Source: Streptomyces sp. NBC_00273
GTDB taxonomy: Bacteria; Actinomycetota; Actinomycetes; Streptomycetales; Streptomycetaceae
Length of the DNA: 64,000 bases
NCBI RefSeq assembly: GCF_036178145.1
Contig: NZ_CP108067.1
Coordinates: 8,881,001-8,945,000, forward strand
Reading direction: 5' to 3'
The position numbers and the translations under genes were made by a program. A model generated the notes under the pieces. That model had not been told where the DNA came from. It saw only the letters and a program-made list of their open reading frames with translations, and did not search any database. This document shows positions 33,832 to 43,266 of the stretch, piece by piece. How positions within the stretch are numbered: the stretch's first letter is position 1; each line of letters begins with the position of its first letter.

Positions 33832-35973
33832 GTGGGCGGGAACGATCTGGCTGGTAGGGGGCGATCTCGGGACCGGCGGGCGGCTCCGGAGGGCAGCGGC
33901 GGAGCCGCTCCGGGCCGCCGGGGGAGGTCGGGTTCGCGCGCCAAGCCACGGGCGCGTTCCGGCCGGCTCGATGCCCTCGCGCGGGCCCTCGCCCCGACCG
34001 TCGCCCTGACGCGCACGCAACTGCGGCGCCTGCGTCCCGACTTCCCGCGGCCGGGCCGCACCGGCTGGCGCCGGTGGATGCCTTCGTGGCGCCAGTGGCT
34101 GGGCGCCTGCCTGTACGCGTTCCTGGGCATGGTGACCTTCGTCACGATTGCCTACATGACCACGGACATACCCGACGACCTCAACTCCTTCGCCAAACAG
34201 CAAGACAACGTCTACTACTGGGCCGACGGCTCCACGATGGCCCGGACGGGCTGGGTCAGCCGCCAGGAGATGCCGCTGGACAAGGTGCCCGCCAAGGTCC
34301 AGGGAGCCGTGCTCGCCGCCGAGAACGCGAGCTTCTACTCGGACCCCGGAGTCTCGCCGTCCGGAGTCCTGCGCGCCGTGGGCGCCGCGCTGACGGGGGG
34401 CGAGACCCAGGGCGGGTCCACCATCACGCAGCAGTACGTGAAGAACGCCTATCTGAACCAGGACCGCACCGTCTCCCGGAAGTTCACCGAGCTCATGCTC
34501 GCCCTGAAGATGGACAACCAGAAGGGCAAGGACCAGATCCTTCAGGACTACCTCAACACCAGCTGGTTCGGGCGCGGGACCTACGGCATCCAGCGCGCGT
34601 CCCAGGCCTACTACGGCAAGGACGTCTCGCAGCTCAATCCCAGCGAGGGCGCCTTCCTGGCCTCCCTCCTCAAGGGTGCGGCCCTCTACGACCCCGCCCT
34701 CGGCAAGGCGAACCACGAGCGGGCCGTCGAACGCTGGAGCTGGATCCTGGACCGCATGGTCGAGACCGGCCGGCTCTCGCGCGCCGAGCGCGCCACCTAC
34801 ACGACGTTCCCCGAGCCCTCGGCCTCGTCGCTCGTCGGCATACCCGGCGCGCAGACCGGCTACCTGGTCGAGATGGCCAAGGCGTACGCGATCAAGACCG
34901 GCCACATCGAGGAATCCGACTTCGACCTCGGCGGCTACCAGATCTACACCACCTTCGACCAGGCCCGGATGACCGCGCTGACCGCCGCCGTTCAGGAGGC
35001 CCAGAAGGGCTTCGACGCCGAGCGGCGTCCCGACACCGACAAACACGCCAAGATCGGCGCGGCGAGCGTCGCTCCCGACGGGCGGCTGCTCGCCGTGTAC
35101 GGGGGCCCCGACTACCTGAAGCAGGGCTTCAACGAGTCGAACGCGACGACGATCCCGGTCGGCACGGCCTTCACGCCGATCGTCTACGCCGCCGCGCTCG
35201 ACGAAGGGGTGCTGCGCACGCGGGGCAAGGCCCGTACACCGGTTTCCCCCTCCAGCACCTACGACGGCAATGACCAGGTGACCGTGCAGACGCCCGAGGG
35301 GCCGTACTGGGACCGCAGCGGCAAGGTGGTGAAGGGGCGCAACGACGGCGGCCGGAACTGGGGCCAGGTGACCCTGCGCCAGGCCGTGGCCCAATCCGTC
35401 AACACGCCCATGCTCCAACTCGGCCTCGATGTCGGCCTCGACCAGGTGGAGGACTTCGCCCAGCGCTCGGGGCTGCTCGAATCGAGCCTCGGCCCGCGGA
35501 TCCCCACGTTCACCCTCGGGGAGAACTCGACGCCCAGCGCGATCCGGATGGCCGGCGCCTACCAGACCTTCGCCGCCGACGGCATGCACACCGACCCGTA
35601 CTCGGTGCGCTCGGTCACCCGCAACGGCGCCGCCGTGCCGTTCGACGCGCCGAAGCCGACCCGGGCCGTGACGGCCAAGACCGCCCGCGCGGTGACGGAC
35701 GCCCTGCAGGACGCCGTCACCGAGGGATCGGCGAAGACGGTGGGCAAGGCCCACCCCGGTACGGCGGGCAAGACCGGTACGACGGCCGCGAACACGGCGG
35801 GCTGGTTCGTGGCCAGCACCGAGCAGGAGTCCACGGCGGTCGTGGTCTACCGGATGTCGCTCACCGACCTGGTTCCGCTGCCGCTCACGGGGCTGGGGGG
35901 CGACGGCCCGGGCACGCCCGGCAGCGAGCGGGCGGTGCGCCTGTGGGGCGACTACATCAAGGCGGTGAAGTAG
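33832..35973 (+). CDS. Class A penicillin-binding protein with degenerate transpeptidase site
   Basis: The product is 713 residues from GTG 33832, after AGAGGGGG. A basic cytoplasmic tail and a membrane helix (about 89-110) precede the GT51 glycosyltransferase domain (about 135-310: AAENASFYSDPG with Glu164, GGSTITQQYVKNAYL, GRGTYGIQRASQAYYGKD). The transpeptidase domain follows (about 390-700). SVN (522-524) and KTG (647-649) are present. At the SxxK position the sequence is VGTAFTP (445-448, T-A-F-T), so both the acylating Ser and the Lys are missing. Glycan polymerisation is likely retained and peptide cross-linking lost. Confidence 0.9.
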   Translation: MGGNDLAGRGRSRDRRAAPEGSGGAAPGRRGRSGSRAKPRARSGRLDALARALAPTVALTRTQLRRLRPDFPRPGRTGWRRWMPSWRQWLGACLYAFLGMVTFVTIAYMTTDIPDDLNSFAKQQDNVYYWADGSTMARTGWVSRQEMPLDKVPAKVQGAVLAAENASFYSDPGVSPSGVLRAVGAALTGGETQGGSTITQQYVKNAYLNQDRTVSRKFTELMLALKMDNQKGKDQILQDYLNTSWFGRGTYGIQRASQAYYGKDVSQLNPSEGAFLASLLKGAALYDPALGKANHERAVERWSWILDRMVETGRLSRAERATYTTFPEPSASSLVGIPGAQTGYLVEMAKAYAIKTGHIEESDFDLGGYQIYTTFDQARMTALTAAVQEAQKGFDAERRPDTDKHAKIGAASVAPDGRLLAVYGGPDYLKQGFNESNATTIPVGTAFTPIVYAAALDEGVLRTRGKARTPVSPSSTYDGNDQVTVQTPEGPYWDRSGKVVKGRNDGGRNWGQVTLRQAVAQSVNTPMLQLGLDVGLDQVEDFAQRSGLLESSLGPRIPTFTLGENSTPSAIRMAGAYQTFAADGMHTDPYSVRSVTRNGAAVPFDAPKPTRAVTAKTARAVTDALQDAVTEGSAKTVGKAHPGTAGKTGTTAANTAGWFVASTEQESTAVVVYRMSLTDLVPLPLTGLGGDGPGTPGSERAVRLWGDYIKAVK

Positions 35974-36007
35974 ACGACCGGGCGGCTGGCGCCGCCCGCC
36001 CGTCTAC
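35970..36007. terminator. Bidirectional terminator spanning both stop codons
   Basis: Outer arms GTAGACG / CGTCTAC (35970-35976, 36001-36007) and inner arms CGGGCGGC / GCCGCCCG (35979-35986, 35991-35998) form a nested hairpin. The TAG stops of both convergent genes lie inside the outer arms. Confidence 0.75.
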
Positions 36008-37326
36008 TTGATCAGATGGGTCCAGTCCGGTGCCTGCGCGGGGTCGAGCGTGCGCAGTTGGGCCAGGACCTTGGGGTCCTGGGCGTCGAGCCAGTCCGCC
36101 AGTTCCCGGAAGGACACGCAGCGCACGTCCTGGCGCGGGCAGACGTCCTTCATCACGTCCTCGACGGCCTTCATGTAGATGCCGCCGTTCCAGTCCTCGA
36201 AGTGGTTCCCGATGAACATGGGCGCCCGACTGCCGTTGTAGACCCGGTTGAAGCCGTTCATGTACGAGCCCCGGGTCTGCGCCTGCCAAGCGGCGAACTT
36301 CGACGGGTCGCCCTGGGTGCTGTCGCCCGACTGGTTGAAGAGGAAGTTGAAGTCCATGGAGAGGACCTGCACTTCCTTGCCCTGCAGCGGCATGAGCTGG
36401 AGGGGAAAGTTCCAGATGTCGTCCTGCTTGGACGGCCACAGTTGGAAGTCTCCGGAGGAACTCGCGTCATAGCGCCAGCCGTACGGCTTGATCGCGGTCA
36501 GGAGGTTCTTCTGGCCCTCGAGGCAGGGCGCGCGGCCGCCGACCACTTCCCGGTCCGGGTCGAAGGGCAGGGGCGCCTCCTTGGTGAAACCGGTGTTCGT
36601 CTTCCAGTTCTTGATGAACGAGTACGTCTGGTCTATCTCGCTCTTCCACTCGGTAGGGCTCCAGTCCCCGCCGCCCTTGGGCCCGCAGAAGTGCCCGTTG
36701 AAGTGCGAGCCGATCTCGTTGCCGTCGGTCCAGGCGCCGCGCAGCTGCTCCAGGGTGTCCTTCACGTGCGGGACGGTCGGGTACGAGATCGCGGCCGCGC
36801 CCTGGCCGTGCTGCGGCGGGTGGTAGAGCGCCTTCTTGCCGTCCGGCAGCAGGTAGATGCCCGTGAGGAAGAACGTCATGTGGGCCTTGTTCTGCTTGGC
36901 CACCTGACGGAAGTGCGAGAAGAGGTGGTCGTCGCCTTCCAGTGCGCCGTCCCAGGAGAACACCACGAACTGCGGTGGCTTCTCGCCGGGCTTCAGCCGC
37001 TCGGCCTTGAGCTGTCCCGGCTGCGGCCCGGTGTAGGACGTGGAGCCGTCTCCCAGCACCTTCGTCTTGCCGTCCCAGGTCTCCTCCGTGCCCTTCGCGG
37101 CGGCGGCCTCCTCGGCCGCAGCGCCCGGGGCCGTCAACTTCGCGTCGCGCGGGGCGGTATCCGAGGAGTCGCCCAGCATGAAGGCGCCCGCGGTTGCGGC
37201 GGCCCCGCCCAGAGCGATCACGGCCACGCTCACGCCCAGGCGTTTGCGGTACCGCGCCTTCCTGCGGACCTTGCGCATGTTCCGGGACTCCGTGCGGGTG
37301 CTCGGAGCGGCGTCGGTGTCGACCAT
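36004..37326 (-). CDS. Membrane-anchored polysaccharide-deacetylase-superfamily protein
   Basis: The product is 440 residues from ATG 37326, after GGGGGA. A basic N-terminus and one membrane helix (about 30-50) precede a linker. The catalytic-like domain starts at PPQFVVFSWDGALEGDD (Asp at the NodB motif 1 position), then HMTFFLTGIYLLPDG, and GNEIGSHFNGHFCG (His pair). The layout matches NodB deacetylases, but spacing is long and motif 1 is altered. The natural substrate is unknown, probably a cell-wall polymer. Confidence 0.7.
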   Translation of the reverse strand: MVDTDAAPSTRTESRNMRKVRRKARYRKRLGVSVAVIALGGAAATAGAFMLGDSSDTAPRDAKLTAPGAAAEEAAAAKGTEETWDGKTKVLGDGSTSYTGPQPGQLKAERLKPGEKPPQFVVFSWDGALEGDDHLFSHFRQVAKQNKAHMTFFLTGIYLLPDGKKALYHPPQHGQGAAAISYPTVPHVKDTLEQLRGAWTDGNEIGSHFNGHFCGPKGGGDWSPTEWKSEIDQTYSFIKNWKTNTGFTKEAPLPFDPDREVVGGRAPCLEGQKNLLTAIKPYGWRYDASSSGDFQLWPSKQDDIWNFPLQLMPLQGKEVQVLSMDFNFLFNQSGDSTQGDPSKFAAWQAQTRGSYMNGFNRVYNGSRAPMFIGNHFEDWNGGIYMKAVEDVMKDVCPRQDVRCVSFRELADWLDAQDPKVLAQLRTLDPAQAPDWTHLIK

Positions 37327-38139
37327 CTCAGTCGTCCCCCCTCATCACCGCAGTCGGGTCGCGTGCGGATGGTTCATAGGAATATAGAACTTATCTGTAC
37401 TCCTCCCGAACCCCGGATCCGCATATGCGTCGATTCACAGCCACCCCACAGCCTTGCGCCGGGCAGGGGAGCGGTTGGCCGGATCGGCCGGGGCCGGTCA
37501 CGGTGAGGATCCGCGTGCGCTCCAGCCGGTAGGTCAGCGCTCGAACGCTCGATGACGGGGGCGCTCCGACCGCGCGCGGGTGCGGACCACCACGACGACA
37601 CCATCGAGGCGCGACGGCCGGCGGCCAACCCACCTGGCGCAGATCGGCCGGAGCCGGGCTTCCTGTGGGGGACCCGACTCCGGTCCGCTGCCGAGGAGAC
37701 GGGGTGGCGCGGACCGGTGGCTCGTTCCGCCGCGCGAGCGGGAGGCGTCCTGATACCTCCCGCTCGTACACGCATCGCACGTGACCCCGCCTGTTCCGGC
37801 CGCGGCCGGCCCCACTGCCGGTGGGTGGCCTCTGGCCCCGGCCGGCCGGTTCGGTAGAACGCCGGCCCCTGCTGGTAGCGGGCGCAGCCTTCAACTGCGG
37901 GCCGAACTCGACTGCACCGGTGCCCCGGTGGGAGGACGGTCCGCGGCACTGCACCACCTTTACCAGGCGGTCCTGCTCGACCAACATCTCCCTGCTCCAC
38001 CGAGTGCGTCACGAAGCGCCCACCGCAAATACCGGCAGGCCGCCGCACGGGCGGCCCCGGTACGCGGGGCCTGAATGCTCCCGACACCGGGACTCATTCG
38101 TTCCGGTGACGGGCCAATCCGCCTGACGGGGGCCGCCGA
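37327..38139. other. 813-bp region without an intact gene
   Basis: An AT-rich promoter-like patch lies at 37378-37405 (ATAGGAATATAGAACTTATCTG) just upstream of the minus-strand gene. On the minus strand around 37470-37540 the sequence reads VRALTYRLERTRILTVTGPG, which resembles the run-up to a Walker A motif in SARP/LuxR-type ATPases but goes on as RSGQ rather than GSGK. It may be a gene fragment. No intact gene is seen in the rest. Confidence 0.35.
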
Positions 38140-39726
38140 ATGCCGCATGTGAGCAGCTTCCGCACCACCCTCACCCCGGTAGGTCTCGGGGCACTGTCCG
38201 GCCTGCTGGCCGGTTTCACCGCGCTGGCGGTGGCCGAGCTGACCGCCGCCCTGGTGCGGCCCGCGGCCGGACCGGTGACGGTGGTCGGGGGTGCGGTCAT
38301 CGACCGGACCCCGGCCGCGGTGAAGGACTTCGCGATCCGCACGTTCGGCGAGAACGACAAGCTCGTCCTCCAGCTCGGCATCCTCGTCCTGCTGAGCCTG
38401 TTCGCGATCGCCCTGGGTGTGCTCGCCCTGCGGTACCGCAGGGCGGGGGCGGCGGGGGTGCTGGCGTTCGGGATCCTCGGTGGGGCAGCCGCCCTGAGTC
38501 GGCCCGACAGCGCCGGAGTCGCGGACGTCCTGCCCTCCGTGCTGGGCGCGGCGGCCGGCGCTGCGGTGCTGTGCGTCCTGACGGGCAGAGCCGGACCCGC
38601 CGGCTCGCCGACGGGGGGCGAGGGCGCCCGGGGCGGCTGGAGCCGGCGGGGATTCCTCAATGCCGCTGCCGCCACCGCGGCCGCGGCAGCCACCGCCGGA
38701 GCGTTGGGCCGGGTACTGGCCGGCGAGCGGGGGCAGGGTGCCGTCGCCTCGCGCGCCGCTCTCGCCCTGCCCCCGCCGGTCTCTCCCGCCCCCGCGCTCG
38801 CCGCGGGCGTCCAGCTCGAAGTGGCCGGCATCAGCGGGTTCACCACGCCGAACCGGGACTTCTACCGCGTCGACACGGCCCTCGCCGTACCCAAGGTCGA
38901 CGCCGGCACCTGGCGGCTGCGGATCCACGGCAAGGGCGTCACCCGGCCCCGTACCTACGCCCTCGACCAGCTCCTGGCCCGCCCGCTGATCGAACGCGAC
39001 ATCACGTTGACCTGCGTGTCGAACGAGGTCGGCGGCCCCTACCTCGGCAACGCCCGCTGGCTCGGCGTACGCCTGGCCGATCTGCTCGCCGAGTGCGGGG
39101 TGAAACCACCGTCGAAGGGCGGCAACGCCGATCAGCTGGTGGCCCGTTCCGTGGACGGCATGACGCTCGGCTCCCCGGTCGAGGACGTCATGGACGGACG
39201 CGACGCCATGCTCGCGGTCGGGATGAACGGCGAACCGCTTCCCTTCGACCACGGCTTCCCCGTCCGCATGCTCGTCCCGGGCCTCTACGGCTACGTCTCG
39301 GCGTGCAAGTGGATCGAGGACATCGAACTCACCACGTTCGACGCCTACGACCCCTACTGGGTCAAGCGCGGGTGGGCCCGCCGTGCGCCGATCAAGATCC
39401 AGTCCCGCATCGACACCCCCAAGCCGTTCGCGCGTCCCGCCGCCGGCACTGTCGTGCTCGCCGGCGTCGCGTGGGCCCAGCGCCGCGGGATCACCCGTGT
39501 CGAGGTCCGCATCGACGACGGCCCCTGGAAGGACACCGACCTCGCCGTCCAGGCCGGCACCGACACCTGGCGCCAGTGGTCGTACCCCTGGCAGGCGACC
39601 CCGGGCGGGCACACGATCACCGTCCGCGCCACCGATGCCACCGGACAGGTGCAGCCCGAACAGCGTGCGCGCACCATGCCCGACGGAGCGAGCGGCTGGC
39701 ACAGCGTCTTCGTCACCGTCGCCTAG
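38140..39726 (+). CDS. Molybdopterin-dependent oxidoreductase (sulfite oxidase family) with membrane domain
   Basis: The product is 528 residues. Four hydrophobic helices (about 10-35, 75-97, 102-118, 126-146) are followed by a Tat-like SRRGFLNAAAA (168-178) and the sulfite-oxidase-type Moco domain. Cys292 in DITLTCVSNEVGGPYLGNARWLGV is the molybdenum ligand. GFPVRMLVPGLYGYVSACKWI is the second hallmark. The C-terminal Mo-co dimerisation Ig-like domain runs from about 420 to 528. It probably works outside the membrane as a YedY/nitrate-reductase-like oxidoreductase; the substrate is unknown. A fasciclin lipoprotein follows by 94 bp. Confidence 0.9.
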   Translation: MPHVSSFRTTLTPVGLGALSGLLAGFTALAVAELTAALVRPAAGPVTVVGGAVIDRTPAAVKDFAIRTFGENDKLVLQLGILVLLSLFAIALGVLALRYRRAGAAGVLAFGILGGAAALSRPDSAGVADVLPSVLGAAAGAAVLCVLTGRAGPAGSPTGGEGARGGWSRRGFLNAAAATAAAAATAGALGRVLAGERGQGAVASRAALALPPPVSPAPALAAGVQLEVAGISGFTTPNRDFYRVDTALAVPKVDAGTWRLRIHGKGVTRPRTYALDQLLARPLIERDITLTCVSNEVGGPYLGNARWLGVRLADLLAECGVKPPSKGGNADQLVARSVDGMTLGSPVEDVMDGRDAMLAVGMNGEPLPFDHGFPVRMLVPGLYGYVSACKWIEDIELTTFDAYDPYWVKRGWARRAPIKIQSRIDTPKPFARPAAGTVVLAGVAWAQRRGITRVEVRIDDGPWKDTDLAVQAGTDTWRQWSYPWQATPGGHTITVRATDATGQVQPEQRARTMPDGASGWHSVFVTVA

Positions 39727-39820
39727 ACCACCGGGCGGGCCTACGGCGCGACCCGGCAACACCAACAACCTTTTTGCGAACCCCAGATCGACCGTCCAAG
39801 AGTGAACGATCACGAACAGC

Positions 39821-40462
39821 ATGTGGATCCGCCGCACCGCACTCGCCGTCGCCGCCGCCGCGGTGCTGCCCTTCTCGCTGGCCGCGTGCTCGGACTCCGG
39901 CAGCGACACGAAGGCAGCCTCCGCCCCGGCCGCCGGCGACGCGTCCAAGACGGGCGAGAGCACCACGGCCAACGGCGCGACGGCTGGCGACAAGCCGTTC
40001 GGCGCGGCCTGTGCCGGCGTCCCCGCCGAGGGCGCGGGCTCGTTCGACGGCATGGCCAAGGACCCGGTCGCCACGGCCGCGTCCAACAACCCGGCCCTGT
40101 CCACCCTGGTGGCCGCCGTGAAGCGGGCGGGTCTCGTGGACACCCTCAACAACGCCACGGACATCACGGTCTTCGCCCCGACCAACGACGCCTTCGCGAA
40201 GATCCCCAAGGCCGACCTCGACAAGGTCCTCGCCGACAAGGCGACGCTGACCAAGATCCTCACCTACCACGTGGTGGGCCAGAAGCTCACCCCGAAGCAG
40301 CTGGAGAACGGCTCCTTCGAGACCCTGCAGAAGGGCATGGTCACCACGAAGGGCTCCGGAGAGGCCTACAAGGTCAACGACACCTCGAACGTGGTCTGCG
40401 GCAACGTGAAGACCGCCAACGCCAACGCCTACATCGTCGACACCGTCCTCATGCCCCAGTAG
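39821..40462 (+). CDS. Fasciclin (FAS1) domain lipoprotein
   Basis: The product is 213 residues. The lipoprotein signal ends LAAC (Cys23) and is followed by a Ser/Ala/Gly linker. The FAS1 domain (about 75-212) shows ATAASNNPALSTLVAAVKRAGL, DITVFAPTNDAFAKIP, LTKILTYHVVGQKL and a closing NAYIVDTVLMPQ. It is likely a cell-surface adhesion protein, and may be co-expressed with the Moco enzyme upstream, a pairing seen in Streptomyces. Confidence 0.93.
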   Translation: MWIRRTALAVAAAAVLPFSLAACSDSGSDTKAASAPAAGDASKTGESTTANGATAGDKPFGAACAGVPAEGAGSFDGMAKDPVATAASNNPALSTLVAAVKRAGLVDTLNNATDITVFAPTNDAFAKIPKADLDKVLADKATLTKILTYHVVGQKLTPKQLENGSFETLQKGMVTTKGSGEAYKVNDTSNVVCGNVKTANANAYIVDTVLMPQ

Positions 40463-40760
40463 CCCCGCAGGCGCCGTCGGCGCCGGCCGGCTCCCCGCGG
40501 GAGCGAGCAGCTCTTGGCCGGGTCGAAGTCGACGCCGAAAGCGCTGCCGGCCACGGCGACGGTCAGCTGCGCGGCAGCACTTCGTGCCAGTAGACGACCT
40601 GGACCGCATCGGGCTGCCCGGCCATGAGCGGCCGCGTGGTGTCCGCGAAGACAGCCGGTCGCAAACACCTGTCGGCACCAGACCGCGGGCTAGGGACGCC
40701 GGGCCGGACGCCGGGCCGGACGACGAGGAGGCCGCCGAGCTGGGCAGCCCCGGTGGAATG
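40463..40760. other. Intergenic region between convergent genes
   Basis: These 298 bp have no intact gene. A short GGCGCC-GTC-GGCGCC stem (40470-40484) after the fasciclin stop may terminate it. On the minus strand around 40570-40650 a frame reads FADTTRPLMAGQPDAVQVV and then a stop, possibly a small gene remnant. Confidence 0.35.
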
Positions 40761-41834
40761 TCAGCTGTGGGGTGCGTTGACCTCGCTGACCCGGAAGGTC
40801 GCGGGCAGCTTCGCGTTGGCGAGCTGGGCCGCCAGGGTGCGGGCCTGCTGCTCGGAGAAGGAGCCGGAGACGACGACGGTGCCGCCGGTGATCGCCTGAG
40901 TGACGCGGGGATCTGAGACGACGGCGCCGTCGATGACGACGGCGAACTGGTTGGCTGGAGGCTGCTGGGCAGCGAGGCGGCCGGTGAGCTCGGCGAACGC
41001 CTTGGCACCGCGACCGTTGAAGTTCAGCGTGACCTGCCAGCCGGCGCCCCGCTGGTCGTCGAGTACAGCCTCAGCCTTGGTGATGTCGCTCCCGTCGACG
41101 GCGGCCGGACCCAGGGCGAACTTGTACCAGAGGTGCTCCTTCTCCTCCCGGCTACAGGCGACCGCGGGACGGCTCGGCGCGCTCTGGTGGTCGTGGCGCT
41201 GGGCGGCGTTCGAGCAGTCGAGGGCGACGAACTGCTGTTGCAGTTCGGACAGGACCGCATCTCCGGTGAAAGCCCCGCTGATGTCGCCCGGGGCTGGTGC
41301 CGGGGCCGTCGAGGCGCTGGGCGAGGGAACGGCGGGGCCGGACGCCGCGGGCGTTGCGGAGTGGGTGGCGCTAGCGGCGGAGCCGTTCCCGGCCTGCGCG
41401 CTCGGGCGGTCCGGGGGCGGCACCGTGACGCCGCTGGGTGCGTAGGCCGCGACTGGGCGCAGGACCAGCTGCGCAGGATCCGCGAGCCGGGAGAGCGGAT
41501 CGGCGCCGTCGCCGTCCGCGGATACCGTGATGCCATTGGCGTCGGGCGTCACCTGAACGCCGGTGAGGCCGAGGCCGGCGGCACGTCGGCGCAGGACGTC
41601 CGATGCGCCGGAGAGTTCGGCTGCCCCGAGGGCACGGTCGGGCGTGAGCCGCACCGTCGTCCTGTGTCCTGTGCCTGTCGCGTGCTGGTCCTTGGAGTCC
41701 TGCGCCGGTGAACGGGGGGTCGCGCTCGTGCAGGCGGCCAGCAGGGTGCCCGCGAGGGCGATGCATGCCGCCGTGGTGACCAGGCGTGCGGGGCGACGTC
41801 CCGCAGCGCGAGTCGCCGGAGGTGATGACTTCAT
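40761..41834 (-). CDS. Lipoprotein with SecD P1-head-like domain
   Basis: The product is 357 residues from ATG 41834. The lipobox is LLAAC (Cys35). The repeats RALGAAELSGASDVLRRRAAGLGLTGVQV and QVTLNFNGRGAKAFAELTGRLA..QFAVVIDGAVVSDPRVTQAITGG and FSEQQARTLAAQLANAKLP match the periplasmic P1 head/base of SecD. The membrane part of SecDF is missing. A Pro/Ser/Ala-rich insertion separates the two halves. It may bind exported proteins or another partner at the surface; the function is not established. Confidence 0.82.
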   Translation of the reverse strand: MKSSPPATRAAGRRPARLVTTAACIALAGTLLAACTSATPRSPAQDSKDQHATGTGHRTTVRLTPDRALGAAELSGASDVLRRRAAGLGLTGVQVTPDANGITVSADGDGADPLSRLADPAQLVLRPVAAYAPSGVTVPPPDRPSAQAGNGSAASATHSATPAASGPAVPSPSASTAPAPAPGDISGAFTGDAVLSELQQQFVALDCSNAAQRHDHQSAPSRPAVACSREEKEHLWYKFALGPAAVDGSDITKAEAVLDDQRGAGWQVTLNFNGRGAKAFAELTGRLAAQQPPANQFAVVIDGAVVSDPRVTQAITGGTVVVSGSFSEQQARTLAAQLANAKLPATFRVSEVNAPHS

Positions 41835-42356
41835 GGCGGAGAGTATTCGGCGGCCCGTGTGGCCCTGCTGCCGACTTGACTGAAACGAGACGTTTCGCCG
41901 AGACCCTCCTCGCGTACTGGAGGGACCCGGTTCACCTACGGCGGCGGGTAGCCCGAGGGGCGGCAACGGGCACTTCGAACATCGCAGTTGGCCCGTGCCC
42001 GTCATCGAGCGCAATCCGCGAGCTGAGCCGGTCTGCCTCGCCACCGCGGCAGTGGCCGCCAAGCTGACCGTCCTAGTGGCCAAGGGGACCCGCAGGTGTG
42101 GCCCGGCCCGGCAGCGCACCCCGGTGCGTTCCCCGGTTCCGGGCCGCCGCGGCCTTGATGCGCACGTCGAACACCGTGGTGCAGCGCCCGGGCCGCATCG
42201 GTAGCCGGCTCCGTCGTGACCGGCGGTGCCCGGAGCGGGCCCGGGCGTGCCGACTCGCGCTGCGCATCCATCAGGTGAGCCGCCACGACGGCCCCGGCCC
42301 CGGCGACTTCGCGGCGTAGCCCGCGCGGACCCGGTTCAGGTGGCAGGGTGGACGGT
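41835..42356. other. 522-bp intergenic region
   Basis: No gene can be supported here. The part 41870-41960 is closest to the lipoprotein start and may hold its promoter; the remainder is GC-rich with no recognised motif. Confidence 0.35.
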
Positions 42357-43100
42357 ATGTGCGGCCGATACGCTTCCACCCGCAGCCCCGAGGACCTGTC
42401 CGGCCTCTTCCAGGCCACGCCCCCGGATCCGGGGCACGTGCTGGAGCCGAGCTGGAACGTCGCCCCCACCGATGCCGTGTGGGCGGTGCTGGAGCGCGCC
42501 GACCGGGAGAGCGGGGTGCTGGAGCGGCAACTGCGCCCCTTGCGGTGGGGGCTGGTGCCCTCGTGGTCGAAGAGCCCCTCCAGTGGCGCGAAGATGATCA
42601 ATGCGCGGGTGGAGACGGTGCACGAGAAGCCGGCCTACCGGCGCGCCTTCGCCAAGCGCCGGTGCCTGCTGCCCGCCGACGGCTTCTACGAGTGGGATCC
42701 CGTGCCCGCTTCCGGTTCCGCGAAGGCCTACAAGCAGCCGTACTTCATCCGTCCCGAGGGTGGCGACGTGATGGCGATGGCCGGGCTGTACGAGTTCTGG
42801 CGCGACCCCGCGGTCGCCGCCGACGACGATCCGGCGGCGTGGTGGGCGACCTGCACGATCATCACCACCGAGGCCACCGACGCCGCCGGCCGGGTCCACC
42901 CCCGGATGCCGCTCGCACTCGCCCCGGCGGACTACGAGGCCTGGCTCGACCCGTCCCACCAGGACGCGGACGCACTGCGCGCCCTGCTCGCCGCTCCCGC
43001 GGGCGGCCGGCTCGACGTCCGCGCCGTGTCGACCGCGGTCAACAACGTGCGCAACAACGGGCCCGAGCTCCTCGAAGCGCCCCCCGCCGCGGGCCGCTGA
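42357..43100 (+). CDS. SRAP (SOS response-associated peptidase, YedK/HMCES) protein
   Basis: The product is 247 residues. ATG 42357 is chosen because it places Cys2 (MCGRYAST) at the mature N-terminus, the residue that forms the thiazolidine crosslink with abasic sites. SWNVAPTDAV (Asn), ADGFYEW (Glu) and GRVHPRMP (His) complete the active site. It protects abasic sites in single-stranded DNA. It stands alone. Confidence 0.95.
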   Translation: MCGRYASTRSPEDLSGLFQATPPDPGHVLEPSWNVAPTDAVWAVLERADRESGVLERQLRPLRWGLVPSWSKSPSSGAKMINARVETVHEKPAYRRAFAKRRCLLPADGFYEWDPVPASGSAKAYKQPYFIRPEGGDVMAMAGLYEFWRDPAVAADDDPAAWWATCTIITTEATDAAGRVHPRMPLALAPADYEAWLDPSHQDADALRALLAAPAGGRLDVRAVSTAVNNVRNNGPELLEAPPAAGR

Positions 43101-43266
43101 GCAGCACCGCCTGACTCCTGACTCCTGACGCCTGACTCCCGGCCCCTGACCCCGGCTTCGGCTCCGGCCGGCGGCGCGCCGCCCACCGCGCGGTGAGGTA
43201 AAGAAATATTGACATGGTGTCCTGATTCCTTGACACTGCCGATGTCGGGTTTTCTTTACATGGGGA
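43101..43266. other. Spacer with short direct repeats
   Basis: The stretch 43108-43148 has three near-identical CTGACTCCTGA-type repeats (CCTGACTCCTGACTCCTGACGCCTGACTC). It is followed by an AT-rich TAAAGAAATATTGACATGG segment (43199-43217) that probably holds the promoter of the next operon. Confidence 0.45.

Noticed and set aside
37374..38087. Long minus-strand frames in the 37.3-38.1 kb gap
   Set aside because: Arg/Pro-rich translation, no motif, no ribosome binding site; typical open frames of high-GC DNA.
43108..43148. CTGACTCC repeats as a CRISPR-like array
   Set aside because: Units are about 10 bp, contiguous and imperfect, without spacers; a simple tandem repeat.
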